Shown here in pieces: positions 45,437-53,236 of a DNA stretch of 64,000 nucleotides. The notes below the pieces were generated by a model. It worked only from the letters and a program-made list of their open reading frames with translations, had not been told where the DNA came from and made no database searches. A program made the translations under genes and the position numbers. Where the stretch lies: NCBI GenBank assembly GCA_009692425.1, contig SHZF01000011.1, positions 1-64,000 on the forward strand, given 5' to 3'. The stretch comes from Myxococcales bacterium (GTDB lineage Bacteria; Myxococcota_A; UBA9042). Each line of letters begins with the position of its first letter. Within the stretch, counting starts at the first letter, position 1.

Positions 45437-46372
45437 CTACAGCCCCAGACGGAGCGCGCCTTTCATCATCTCGAAGCGCACCGGCGCCCGGCCGGCCACC
45501 TCGCCATCGACCTCGACGAGCATGTCCGGTTGGCCCGGGTCGGGCACGATCTCGAGGCTGCGCTCGAACGAGGCCTGCCACACCTGAGCGAACGACTGCA
45601 TCTTGCCCTTGTACTGCGCCAGGCCGACCACGATCGACTGCAGCCAATTGACGTCGCCCATCACGACCAGTTCGCCGCGCCCGTCATCGACGGCAGCGTG
45701 AGGCGCGACGATCATGCCGCCGCCGTGACTGCGCCCGTTCGCCACCGCCATGTGGCGGGCCCGCGCGGGCGTGATGGGGCCGTCGTCCGCGCGCCAGTTC
45801 ACCTGCCACGCGTCGACGAAGATTGCCCCCTGGATGCCGGCCAGCACGAACGGCGCGCCACCCGACAGCCACTTGCTCGTCGCATTGACCCGCCGCGCGA
45901 CGTCGCCACCCTGCCCGACCGAGGCGACGTTGAGCGCGACCCGCCAGGCGGGACCCTCGACACCCGCACACACCGTACCGATCACGTCGAGGGGGCGGCC
46001 CTGACTGTCCGCGATGCGCCGCACGAGGCGCTCGGTATCCGCGGGAAAATCGGAAAAACTGCGGCGAAAGTCGCCACCGGTGCCGCACGGAATGAAAGCG
46101 AACACTGCGCCTTCGCGCACCGGTTGGCGGGTCGCGGGGTCGAAGAAGCCGTTGACGACCTCATGGGCCGTGCCGTCACCCCCGACCGAAATGACACGTT
46201 CGACACCGTCGGCGAGGGCTGCGCGCACCACGCCAGACGCCTCGCCGGCAGCCTGGGTGGTGTGCAGTGTGAACGGGCCGAGGTGCTGCTGAAAAAGCGC
46301 GTCGAACTGGGGCCACTGTCGCCCCGCACGGCGCCCGCCCGCAACCGGATTGAGCAAGACGAGGGTTCGCAC
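45437..46372 (-). CDS. Diacylglycerol/lipid kinase family protein (YegS/LCB5 type)
   Basis: 311 residues. N-terminal NAD/DAG-kinase fold with LVLLNPVAGGRRAGRQWPQF, the nucleotide-binding loop VISVGGDGTAHEVVNGFFD (about 59-77) and IPCGTGGDFRRSF (GTGND-like, about 94). The C-terminal beta-sandwich (VAVANGRSHGGGMIVAPHAA, MLVEVDGEVAGRAPVRFEMM) carries the conserved IAPxA-type motif. The family phosphorylates diacylglycerol, sphingosine or phosphatidylglycerol; GTGGD replaces the more common GTGND, a mild deviation. It is 27 bp downstream of the antitoxin gene, so possibly cotranscribed. Confidence 0.9.
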   Translation of the reverse strand: MRTLVLLNPVAGGRRAGRQWPQFDALFQQHLGPFTLHTTQAAGEASGVVRAALADGVERVISVGGDGTAHEVVNGFFDPATRQPVREGAVFAFIPCGTGGDFRRSFSDFPADTERLVRRIADSQGRPLDVIGTVCAGVEGPAWRVALNVASVGQGGDVARRVNATSKWLSGGAPFVLAGIQGAIFVDAWQVNWRADDGPITPARARHMAVANGRSHGGGMIVAPHAAVDDGRGELVVMGDVNWLQSIVVGLAQYKGKMQSFAQVWQASFERSLEIVPDPGQPDMLVEVDGEVAGRAPVRFEMMKGALRLGL

Positions 46373-46399
46373 GCGGTCTCCAAACTTCGCAAGTGTCGG

Positions 46400-46714
46400 T
46401 CAGCGTGGGTTTGTGCAAGTCGGGTCCGCGGCGGGCGCTGACCTGGAGACCCACGCCGTGCGCAACAACCCGAAGCGCGTCCAGCCAGCCCGCAGTATTC
46501 CTGGAGCCGAGGCGTCCCCGCGCTCCATCCCGCCCACTCGCTCCAGTGCGGCGGCGAGGGTCGGTTCGCGCCCAGCGCCCACCGCGTCGTCAAATGGGAC
46601 GAGCATCGCGACGGGGCGGTCGCGACTGTAGACCATGATGCGGTGCCCGCGTTGAGCGCTGGCGAGGCACATCGACAGGTGGTTTTTCAAGTTGGCAGTG
46701 CTGGCGCGTGTCAT
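46400..46714 (-). CDS. Orphan Phd/YefM-type antitoxin
   Basis: 104 residues. The N-terminal 45 residues match the Phd/YefM fold: MTRASTANLKNHLSMCLASA then GHRIMVYSRDRPVAMLVPFD. This fold dimerises and binds operator DNA. The C-terminus, which in full modules neutralises the toxin, is a loose Ala/Gly/Arg-rich tail. No toxin gene (Doc, RelE or PIN) follows; the lipid kinase gene comes next. Solitary antitoxin or remnant of a module. A palindrome directly before the ATG supports autoregulation. Confidence 0.8.
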   Translation of the reverse strand: MTRASTANLKNHLSMCLASAQRGHRIMVYSRDRPVAMLVPFDDAVGAGREPTLAAALERVGGMERGDASAPGILRAGWTRFGLLRTAWVSRSAPAADPTCTNPR

Positions 46715-46715
46715 G

Positions 46716-46730
46716 TGGCCATGATAGCCA
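46716..46730. promoter_or_regulatory. Near-perfect palindrome before the antitoxin start
   Basis: TGGCCAT-G-ATAGCCA has 6 of 7 arm positions matching and lies 1 nt upstream of the antitoxin ATG, covering the ribosome-binding region. Phd/YefM proteins are known to repress their own promoters through such short dyads. Confidence 0.45.
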
Positions 46731-46840
46731 TTTCAAAGCGACGTGCAACGCAATCCAGCGGTTCCGGCAACAGGCTGAGTCAAGCCACCCGACGCCACGC
46801 CCATTGATCCGCACTCCCGGTCCGCCTACGCTCCCACCCC

Positions 46841-47539
46841 ATGCCCCTGCTGTTCCGCCCCGCCGCCGCGCCATCGCTCGCCATTCTGGGCACGAGCACC
46901 CGCTTCCCCGTCCGCCGCATCTGGTGCATCGGTCGCAACTACGCCGCCCACGCCCGCGAGATGGGGATGGACGCCCGCGAGCCGCCCTTCTTCTTCGCCA
47001 AGCCCGGCAATGCGCTGGTCGCCGAACGGCGCGCCGGTGCGGGGGTGCGCGTGCCCTACCCGCCCGCAACGGCGGACCTGCACTTTGAGACCGAACTCGT
47101 CGCCGCGCTGCACCGAGGCGGGCGCGACATACCGACAGAAGTTGCCCCGACGCTCGTGTTCGGCTATGGCGTCGGCCTAGACCTGACCCGCCGCGACCTG
47201 CAAGCCGAAGCGCGCAAGGCCGGCAAGCCGTGGGACATGGCGAAGGGATTCGACGCGTCGGCCCCCGTGTCGGCCCTGGCCCCGGTGGCCTCGGTCGGTC
47301 ACCCCGCAGACTGGGCGCTGCGCCTCGAAGTCAACGGCTGCACGCGCCAGGCGGGGACGACGACCGACATGATCTGGTCCGTCGCCGAAGCGATCGCGGC
47401 ACTGTCGCGGCTGGTGGAACTGCGGCCCGGCGACCTGCTTTTCACCGGCACGCCCGACGGGGTCGGCGCCATCGTGCGCGGCGATCGCTTGCATGCCCGG
47501 GTCGCGGCGTTCGCATCACTGGATGTCGTCATCGATTGA
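46841..47539 (+). CDS. Fumarylacetoacetate hydrolase family protein
   Basis: 232 residues, the length of single-domain FAH enzymes (fumarylpyruvate hydrolase, acylpyruvase). The motifs are IWCIGRNYAAHAREMG (start of the FAH domain) and PFFFAKPGNALV. Metal ligands are E in LHFETELVAALH and D in GYGVGLDLTRRDLQ, with catalytic Lys in WDMAKGFDASAP. GDLLFTGTPDGVG is at the end. It cleaves C-C bonds of acylpyruvates in aromatic degradation; the substrate is unknown here. It is followed by the OPT transporter with an 88-bp gap. Confidence 0.93.
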   Translation: MPLLFRPAAAPSLAILGTSTRFPVRRIWCIGRNYAAHAREMGMDAREPPFFFAKPGNALVAERRAGAGVRVPYPPATADLHFETELVAALHRGGRDIPTEVAPTLVFGYGVGLDLTRRDLQAEARKAGKPWDMAKGFDASAPVSALAPVASVGHPADWALRLEVNGCTRQAGTTTDMIWSVAEAIAALSRLVELRPGDLLFTGTPDGVGAIVRGDRLHARVAAFASLDVVID

Positions 47540-47627
47540 TCGCGAGCCGCTCCGCACAGGAGACAACGTTGCGCGGCACCGCGCGGCCAGCGATGCTCCC
47601 CACCGCCACGACCGCTCAGGAGCCCCG

Positions 47628-49904
47628 ATGTCGAGCCCAACGCCCCCGCCCTTCGAGCCGTGGATCGCGCCGGAGACGAACCTGCGCGAGTTCACTGCCC
47701 GCGCCGTGCTGACGGGCGCCCTGCTCGGAGCCGTCTTCGGTGCCTCGTCGCTGTACCTCGTGCTCAAGGTCGGGCTGACGGTCAGCGCGTCGATCCCGGT
47801 TGCGGTCATCTCCATCGCATTGTACCGCGCGCTGTCGAAGGTGACCGGCGGCGCCGTGCGGGACGCCACGATCCTCGAACACAACATCGTGCAGACCGCG
47901 GGTTCCGCCGGAGAGTCGATCGCGTTCGGGGTCGGCGTGACGATGCCCGCGATCCTGATCCTCGGCTTCGACCTCGAAGTCGGCCGCGTGCTGCTCGTCA
48001 GCGTTCTCGGCGGGCTGCTCGGCATCTTGCTGATGATCCCCCTGCGCCGTGCGCTCATCGTCCACCAGCACGGAATCCTCAAGTACCCGGAGGGCACCGC
48101 GTGCGCCGAGGTGCTCAAGGCCGCCGCATCGGCCGAATCGCGTGCCGCCGCGTCGCCCGCCGCCCAAGCCGAGATGGCGACCCAGGGCACCGCCCACGAA
48201 GGCACCCAGGGCCGCCTCATCTTCGGCGGTTTCGCCATCGGCCTGCTCTACAAGACGGCGATGAACGCGTTCAAGGCCTGGAAGGACACGCCCGGCATCG
48301 TGTTCGGCAAGCCGCTCGCCGCCGGCTCGGTCCATGTCGAAATCAGCCCAGAACTGCTCGGCGTCGGCTACATCATCGGTCCGCGCATTGCCGCGACGAT
48401 GGCGGCGGGCGGCGTGCTGGCGTACCTGGTGCTGATCCCGCTCATCAAGTTCTTTGGCGACGGGCTGCCGCTGCCGCTGGCCCCAGGCACGAAGGCGATC
48501 GCGGAGATGGGCCCGGGCGAAATTCGCGGGGCCTACGTGCTCTACATCGGCGCGGGCGCGGTGGCGGCCGGCGGCATCATCAGCCTGCTGCGTTCGCTGC
48601 CGCTCATCTACCGCGGCGTCCGCGACGGGTTGCGGGATTTCGGCAGCGGCGGCGGGGCAGCGGGCGCTGGCAGCATCCGCACCGACCGCGACCTGCCGAT
48701 GAAGGCCGTCGGCATCGGTGTCATCGTCCTGCTGGCGGCGATCATGGCGGCTCCGTCGCTGCACATGAACCTGGCGGGCGCGCTGCTCGTCGTCGTGTTC
48801 GGCTTCCTGTTCGTGACCGTCTCGTCGCGGCTGACGGGCGAAATCGGCTCCTCGTCGAATCCGATCTCGGGCATGACGGTGGCGACGCTGTTGCTGACCT
48901 GCCTGATCTTCCTCCTCGTCGGCTGGACCGGCGGCACCTGGTACGTCACCGCCCTGTCGGTCGGCGCCATCGTGTGCATCGCGGCGTCGAACGGCGGCAC
49001 GACGTCGCAGGACCTCAAGACCGGCTACCTCGTCGGCGCCACGCCGAAGTTGCAGCAATACGCCATCCTGGCGGGCGCGGCGCTGTCGGCCTTGTGCCTC
49101 GGGCCGATCCTGCTCGGCCTCAACGATGCGGCGACGGTGTACGTGCCGATCGCCGACGTCGCACCCGCGGGCCTCGTCGCACCCGCCGGTGCCACGCTCG
49201 GTGCCGACGAACTCCTGGTCGGGCCCCAAGCCAAGGGCGACACAAAGACCTACCGCGGCTGGCACAAGACCGATACCACGGGCGCTCCGGCCGGTCGCTA
49301 CCTCGTCGACGCCGAGCGCCGCGCCGTGTGGCTGGCCGACCCCGGCATCAACGGCACGCACAACAAGCGGCCCGATGGCAGCGAGGTCCGCAAGTTCGAT
49401 GCGCCAAAGGCGACGCTGATGTCGTACATCATCAAGGGCATCCTCGACCGGCAACTGCCGTGGGCGCTCGTGCTTTTCGGCGTGATGATCGCACTCGTGC
49501 TCGAGCTGTCCGGCATCCCGTCGCTGGCGTTTGCGGTCGGCGTGTACCTGCCGCTGTCGAGTTCGACGCCGATCCTGGCAGGCGGCGTGGTGCGCTGGCT
49601 GGTCGATCGACACCGGGCCCAAGCGCCCGAGGTTGCGCGCATGACGGCCGAGCAGCGGGTGGCCGACAGCGACAGGAGCCCCGGCGTGTTGCTGGCGTCG
49701 GGTTACATCGCGGGCGGCGCCATTGCGGGCATCGGGATCGCGTTCGTGGCTGGCGTGCTGGGCGACGTCGACAGCGCGCTGACGCATTGGGCCGAGGTGT
49801 CCAACCCGGCGTTCGCGGGACCGTGGTCCGACGCGCTCGCGATGGTGCCCTTCGTGCTCGCCGGGGCGTGGCTGTGGCGGGTCGGTGTGCGCAAGGCGAC
49901 CTGA
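47628..49904 (+). CDS. OPT-family oligopeptide transporter
   Basis: 758 residues, inner membrane, about 16 hydrophobic segments. The start LREFTARAVLTGALLGAVFG followed by SLYLVLKVGLTVSASIPVAV is diagnostic of bacterial OPT/YSL carriers. The motif HGILKYPEGTACAEVLKAA and the later SSNPISGMT and SNGGTTSQDLKTGYLVGAT are conserved. A polar loop of about 110 residues (about 505-600: LLVGPQAKGDTKTYRGWHKT, YLVDAERRAVWLADPGINGT) interrupts the C-terminal half, as in some bacterial members. AGGAG lies 5 nt before ATG 47628. Probably a proton-coupled peptide or metal-chelate importer. Confidence 0.93.
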   Translation: MSSPTPPPFEPWIAPETNLREFTARAVLTGALLGAVFGASSLYLVLKVGLTVSASIPVAVISIALYRALSKVTGGAVRDATILEHNIVQTAGSAGESIAFGVGVTMPAILILGFDLEVGRVLLVSVLGGLLGILLMIPLRRALIVHQHGILKYPEGTACAEVLKAAASAESRAAASPAAQAEMATQGTAHEGTQGRLIFGGFAIGLLYKTAMNAFKAWKDTPGIVFGKPLAAGSVHVEISPELLGVGYIIGPRIAATMAAGGVLAYLVLIPLIKFFGDGLPLPLAPGTKAIAEMGPGEIRGAYVLYIGAGAVAAGGIISLLRSLPLIYRGVRDGLRDFGSGGGAAGAGSIRTDRDLPMKAVGIGVIVLLAAIMAAPSLHMNLAGALLVVVFGFLFVTVSSRLTGEIGSSSNPISGMTVATLLLTCLIFLLVGWTGGTWYVTALSVGAIVCIAASNGGTTSQDLKTGYLVGATPKLQQYAILAGAALSALCLGPILLGLNDAATVYVPIADVAPAGLVAPAGATLGADELLVGPQAKGDTKTYRGWHKTDTTGAPAGRYLVDAERRAVWLADPGINGTHNKRPDGSEVRKFDAPKATLMSYIIKGILDRQLPWALVLFGVMIALVLELSGIPSLAFAVGVYLPLSSSTPILAGGVVRWLVDRHRAQAPEVARMTAEQRVADSDRSPGVLLASGYIAGGAIAGIGIAFVAGVLGDVDSALTHWAEVSNPAFAGPWSDALAMVPFVLAGAWLWRVGVRKAT

Positions 49905-49982
49905 TCGAGTTTGCCACGAGGTCGGCCGCGCGGCACGATGCCGGGCGGCAGTGGAGCCAGCGCAACGGTCCGGGAGTCCACC

Positions 49983-50306
49983 ATGTCGTCTACGGCAATC
50001 ATTGCGCTGGTCGGGGTCGTCGTCCTGCTTGTGCTGGGCGTCGTGGTGATGAAGCTCGCAGTCAAGCTGCTTGTGCTCGTCGCCGTCGGTCTGGCGATCG
50101 GCGCGCTGGCGCGCTGGGCGTTGCCCGGGCGCCAGGAGATGTCGTGGCTGCGCACGGCGGTGTTCGGCATGGCGGGCAGCCTCGCGGGCGGGCTCGTGGC
50201 GCACCTGATCGGGCGCGGTTGGATCGTCGAGCAGGCTCTGGCCGTGGCGACGGCGGCGGCGCTCATCGCGGCGTTCGATCGGAACAAGGCGCTGCCACCC
50301 GGCTGA
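49983..50306 (+). CDS. GlsB/YeaQ/YmgE-like small membrane protein
   Basis: 107 residues with about four hydrophobic segments (IIALVGVVVLLVLGVVVMKL; VLVAVGLAIGALARWALPG; AVFGMAGSLAGGLVAHLIG; ALAVATAAALIAAF). The central LVAVGLAIGALARWALPGRQ and GMAGSLAGGLVAHL match the transglycosylase-associated/GlsB stress-protein family. That family is usually 80-85 residues; the extra N-terminal helix makes this one longer. Start ATG 49983. It follows the OPT gene by 78 bp on the same strand. Confidence 0.8.
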   Translation: MSSTAIIALVGVVVLLVLGVVVMKLAVKLLVLVAVGLAIGALARWALPGRQEMSWLRTAVFGMAGSLAGGLVAHLIGRGWIVEQALAVATAAALIAAFDRNKALPPG

Positions 50307-50401
50307 CCCGATCGGGCACTACAAGCCTCCCGTGGGCGGCGCGCGCACCCCAGCGCGGGCGTCCGCCGTTCGTGGCGGTAGCGCGGACCCGCCCTCGCCG
50401 C

Positions 50402-50464
50402 TATCTTGACGGCTGGCCCTGCCGCCATCTTGACCGCAGGCCCCGCCGCCATCTTGACCGCAGG
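50402..50464 (+). repeat. 24-bp tandem repeat, about 2.6 copies
   Basis: Units CATCTTGACCGCAGGCCCCGCCGC start at 50402 (degenerate), 50426 and 50450 (partial). Each carries CTTGAC, a -35-like word, just upstream of the next gene. The array also sets the distance to that gene's start. Confidence 0.7.
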
Positions 50465-50475
50465 AACAAAGCGAA

Positions 50476-50886
50476 GTGTCCACACCGAGCCCATTTTCGA
50501 CGCCGTTTGCCACCGACCTGCTGATCGGCGGGCTGGAAGGCGTGCCCCTCGGCGCGGTGCTGCACGACTTCGCTGCACCGATCCTGCTGCACGCCGGCGC
50601 CAACGCCTCCGAACGCGACGTGCGCGAGGCATTGCAGGTCGCCGTCACGGTCTGGAACGCGTTGCTCCTCGAACAGTGGGGCCCCGACGACGCCTTCCTG
50701 ATCGACGCCAAGGCGTTGCTGCGCGACCGCCTGCCAACTGCGCTGCTCGACGTGCTCGACGTGCTGGTGGCACGCAAGAAGTCGCGCTTCCGCACCGACA
50801 CGCGGGCGATCGCGGGCTTCGACCTCGTGCGGGATCGCGACGGGGGCTGGCTGGTGCGCGCCGAGCCCCTGCAACGGGCGAACTGA
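50476..50886 (+). CDS. Hypothetical 136-residue protein
   Basis: Not recognised. GTG 50476 with AGGA upstream. The sequence is helical and acidic (LLIGGLEGVPLGAVLHDFAA, DVREALQVAVTVWNALLLEQ, LLDVLDVLVARKKSRFRTDT) and ends in strands (FDLVRDRDGGWLVRAEPL). There are no membrane segments or signal. The sequence reads as a compact cytoplasmic protein, so it is likely real. Confidence 0.6.
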   Translation: MSTPSPFSTPFATDLLIGGLEGVPLGAVLHDFAAPILLHAGANASERDVREALQVAVTVWNALLLEQWGPDDAFLIDAKALLRDRLPTALLDVLDVLVARKKSRFRTDTRAIAGFDLVRDRDGGWLVRAEPLQRAN

Positions 50887-50942
50887 CGCGGGGGCAGCGG
50901 GGGCACGGACGCGATCGCAGCGGAAAACCGCTACGAAATCCC

Positions 50943-52112
50943 TCAATAGATCGCGAAACCGATGCTCGAGAACGGTGCCTTGTCGTCCCGCCACGCGGTG
51001 TTCGGTGCCCAGTGCCAACCGTACTTGAACGTGATCGCGAGCCGTGTGGTCAGGTCCAGTTCCGCGCCGAAGCCGGCATCAACGAAGGTGTGGTGGCCGT
51101 CGGCCTCAGGTAGGAAGCCGCCGCCGATCGAGTACGTCTCGTCGCCGGCGCCGAGAAAGCCGCCCAGGTGCAAGCGCCACAGCGGCAGCGGATACAGGTG
51201 GCCTTCGACGCCCGGCCGCAACGCCCACAGCGAGCCGCCTGCGCCCTGGCCGGTCACCAACCCGAAGTTCAGCAGCAGGCCAGCCCAGGGCGCCGGAAAG
51301 TAGCCGACACCGATGTCGCCGCCGCTGCCGGTCACGCGGTCGCCGCCGGGCAGTGCGAGAGCGTAGGCGCCAAATCCAACGCGGTAGGTGCCACCGACCC
51401 GGTCCAGCGGGCGCCGGCCGCGCAGCCACAAGCCGGCGCCCTCGTTGCCCACGATCACGGCGGTCGTGTCGGGCGCCAGGTACTCGGGGCGCAAGTCGTC
51501 GAGGCCGACCACGGTGTCTTTGCCGTCGAGACGCATCAGGTGCAGCGGGTGGTGCGGGTGGACGGCGACGTGCCCGTCGTAGCGCGCACCTTCCGACACC
51601 GCGAGCGACACCGCGCTGACGGTCGCCACCACCAGGACGCCGGCGAGCAGGGCCGACGTATCGGAGCGCTGGGCGTTGCGTGCGGCGCGGCCCGGTTCGC
51701 GCGCGAGGCTGCCGGCCAAGGGCGAGGTGGCCGCGCCAGAAGCAGGCGCCGCGGCCATCGAGGTCGTGCGGCCCGAAGCCGGTGACCAGTACGGCGGTCC
51801 CCACCAGGAGTGGTACAGGCCGTAGTGCGGAGCGACAGGCACGCCCGGGCCGCCTTCTGCTTCGCCACCAGGGTAGGACGGGTCGCTCCACGCCGCCGCC
51901 GGGGGCGGCATGTCGGCGGTGGCGAAACGCTGCACGGCCCGCACGTGCTTGCCCCGGTCGCGCGGTGCCACGGCCATCAGCCGGTCGAGTTCGTCGCGCG
52001 GGATTTCGTAGCTCGGCGACAGGCAACCGGCTGCGAGCGAGCCGACGAGCGTCGCCGCCAGGACACCCTGTGCGTGCCTGCCGAGAAACTGGTGCGCGAT
52101 GGCGTGTCCCAC
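50943..52112 (-). CDS. Lipoprotein with C-terminal outer-membrane-like strands
   Basis: 389 residues. GTG 52112 is chosen for its excellent GAGGAGG ribosome site and because it opens a lipoprotein signal (ATLVGSLAAGC). Then come a charged helical segment (DELDRLMAVAPRDRGKHVRA), a Pro/Gly/Tyr/Trp-rich linker (HYGLYHSWWGPPYWSPASGR), a hydrophobic helix (ALLAGVLVVATVSAVSLAV) and a C-terminal strand-rich half (VGYFPAPWAGLLLNFGLVTG, AGFGAELDLTTRLAITFKYG, FSSIGFAIY) ending in an aromatic residue as in beta-barrels. Family unknown. Last gene of a four-gene minus-strand cluster. Confidence 0.75.
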   Translation of the reverse strand: MGHAIAHQFLGRHAQGVLAATLVGSLAAGCLSPSYEIPRDELDRLMAVAPRDRGKHVRAVQRFATADMPPPAAAWSDPSYPGGEAEGGPGVPVAPHYGLYHSWWGPPYWSPASGRTTSMAAAPASGAATSPLAGSLAREPGRAARNAQRSDTSALLAGVLVVATVSAVSLAVSEGARYDGHVAVHPHHPLHLMRLDGKDTVVGLDDLRPEYLAPDTTAVIVGNEGAGLWLRGRRPLDRVGGTYRVGFGAYALALPGGDRVTGSGGDIGVGYFPAPWAGLLLNFGLVTGQGAGGSLWALRPGVEGHLYPLPLWRLHLGGFLGAGDETYSIGGGFLPEADGHHTFVDAGFGAELDLTTRLAITFKYGWHWAPNTAWRDDKAPFSSIGFAIY

Positions 52113-52221
52113 TTCTTCCTCCTCGGCCTGCCGCACGGTCCCGGCGTCGCCCGGCAAGACCCATCGTCCCCCGGCCGAGCCAAGCCAGTATAGCCCCGCT
52201 CGCGGCATTGCGCCCCTACGA

Positions 52222-53181
52222 CTACGCCACGGAGGGAGGAGGCGGTGCCAGCGCGCGCAACGCGCCATCGACGTGCACGACGCTACGGTCGCGAGTCGCA
52301 AGGCGAAACGCGAGGCCTTCGGGGGTGCGCCACGTCTCGAGCAGCGTTGTCGAAGGTAGGTAGAGGGGGCGCCGAAAACGGGCGTCGAGCCGCCATGGGC
52401 CGATCGGCGCGTCGTCCTGGAGTTCGGCCAGTGCGCGGGCGAGGCTCCACATCCCGTGTACGATCGCGCGCGAGAACCCGAAAGCTTTCGCGGTGATCGC
52501 GTAGAGGTGGATGGGGTTCCAGTCACCGGCCAGCGCGGCGTAGCGGCGGCCCGTGTCGGCTGCGACCCGCACAAGGACCGAGCGAAGCAGCGCGGGTGGC
52601 GGGTCGGCGAGGTGCGACCGATCGAAATCCACAGTCTGCGCGCGCCCCGGAAGCTCTTGGGCTGGTGCGTGACTGTGCGCCGAACTCTCGTGGGCTGGCG
52701 CACGACCGCGCGCGAGTGCGGTGGTCACGCTGCGCCACACCGCATCACCGTGGACGCTCGCCGTCGTCACGAGGTCGATCTCGGTTCCCCGCGTCACCTC
52801 CCGCACGGCCGCCAACACACAATGCAGGTGCAGCGGCTCATCGACCCGAATCGCCCGCAGCCGTTCCAGGGTCTGCCGCACGTGCACGAGGCCCATTGCA
52901 CGCACGGGGAAGCGCGGGTCCGTCGCCAGCATCACCTGAAGCCCACCTGCCATGACTTGCGGCCAGGACGCAGGCAGTTCGCCCGTGTCGGCAAACCCGC
53001 ACAAGCGGCGGTAGGCGCCCAAGCGCTGGGAGTCGCTGCGTTGCGGCTCCAACGAGTACGCCAGTTGCGGCATCGGTCCGGTCGTTGTCGCAGGCCGGCG
53101 CGCAGTCAGCGCTCGCAGCCACGCTCCCGCCAGGTTCGGCGGCCGCTCGAAAACGCGTTCCAAGGGAGACTCGGGGGCCAT
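52222..53181 (-). CDS. MaoC-like hotdog-fold dehydratase
   Basis: 319 residues with two hotdog halves. The C-terminal half has the hydratase-2 motif AALAGDWNPIHLYAITAKAF then IVHGMWSLARALAE, with the catalytic D and H of the MaoC signature (GDxNPIH). The N-terminal half (LQVMLATDPRFPVRAMGLVH, LHLHCVLAAVREVTRGTEID) is degenerate, as in double-hotdog R-specific enoyl-CoA hydratases. Possible roles are fatty acid or PHA precursor metabolism. ATG 53181 has GGAG 6 nt upstream and is preferred to 53196. Part of the minus-strand cluster. Confidence 0.87.
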   Translation of the reverse strand: MAPESPLERVFERPPNLAGAWLRALTARRPATTTGPMPQLAYSLEPQRSDSQRLGAYRRLCGFADTGELPASWPQVMAGGLQVMLATDPRFPVRAMGLVHVRQTLERLRAIRVDEPLHLHCVLAAVREVTRGTEIDLVTTASVHGDAVWRSVTTALARGRAPAHESSAHSHAPAQELPGRAQTVDFDRSHLADPPPALLRSVLVRVAADTGRRYAALAGDWNPIHLYAITAKAFGFSRAIVHGMWSLARALAELQDDAPIGPWRLDARFRRPLYLPSTTLLETWRTPEGLAFRLATRDRSVVHVDGALRALAPPPPSVA

Positions 53182-53236
53182 GCTCGCTCCATTCACGCAT
53201 CATCTTGGTCGCCTGCTGTCCCACAGCCAGGGTCGG

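Noticed and set aside
46300-46400. Toxin partner for the Phd-like antitoxin
   Set aside because: Only 27 bp separate the antitoxin stop from the lipid kinase start, and no Doc, RelE or PIN-like frame was found on either side.
47616-50204. Minus-strand ORF of 862 codons opposite the OPT transporter
   Set aside because: The sequence is charged low complexity mirroring membrane segments; OPT motifs on the plus strand are decisive.
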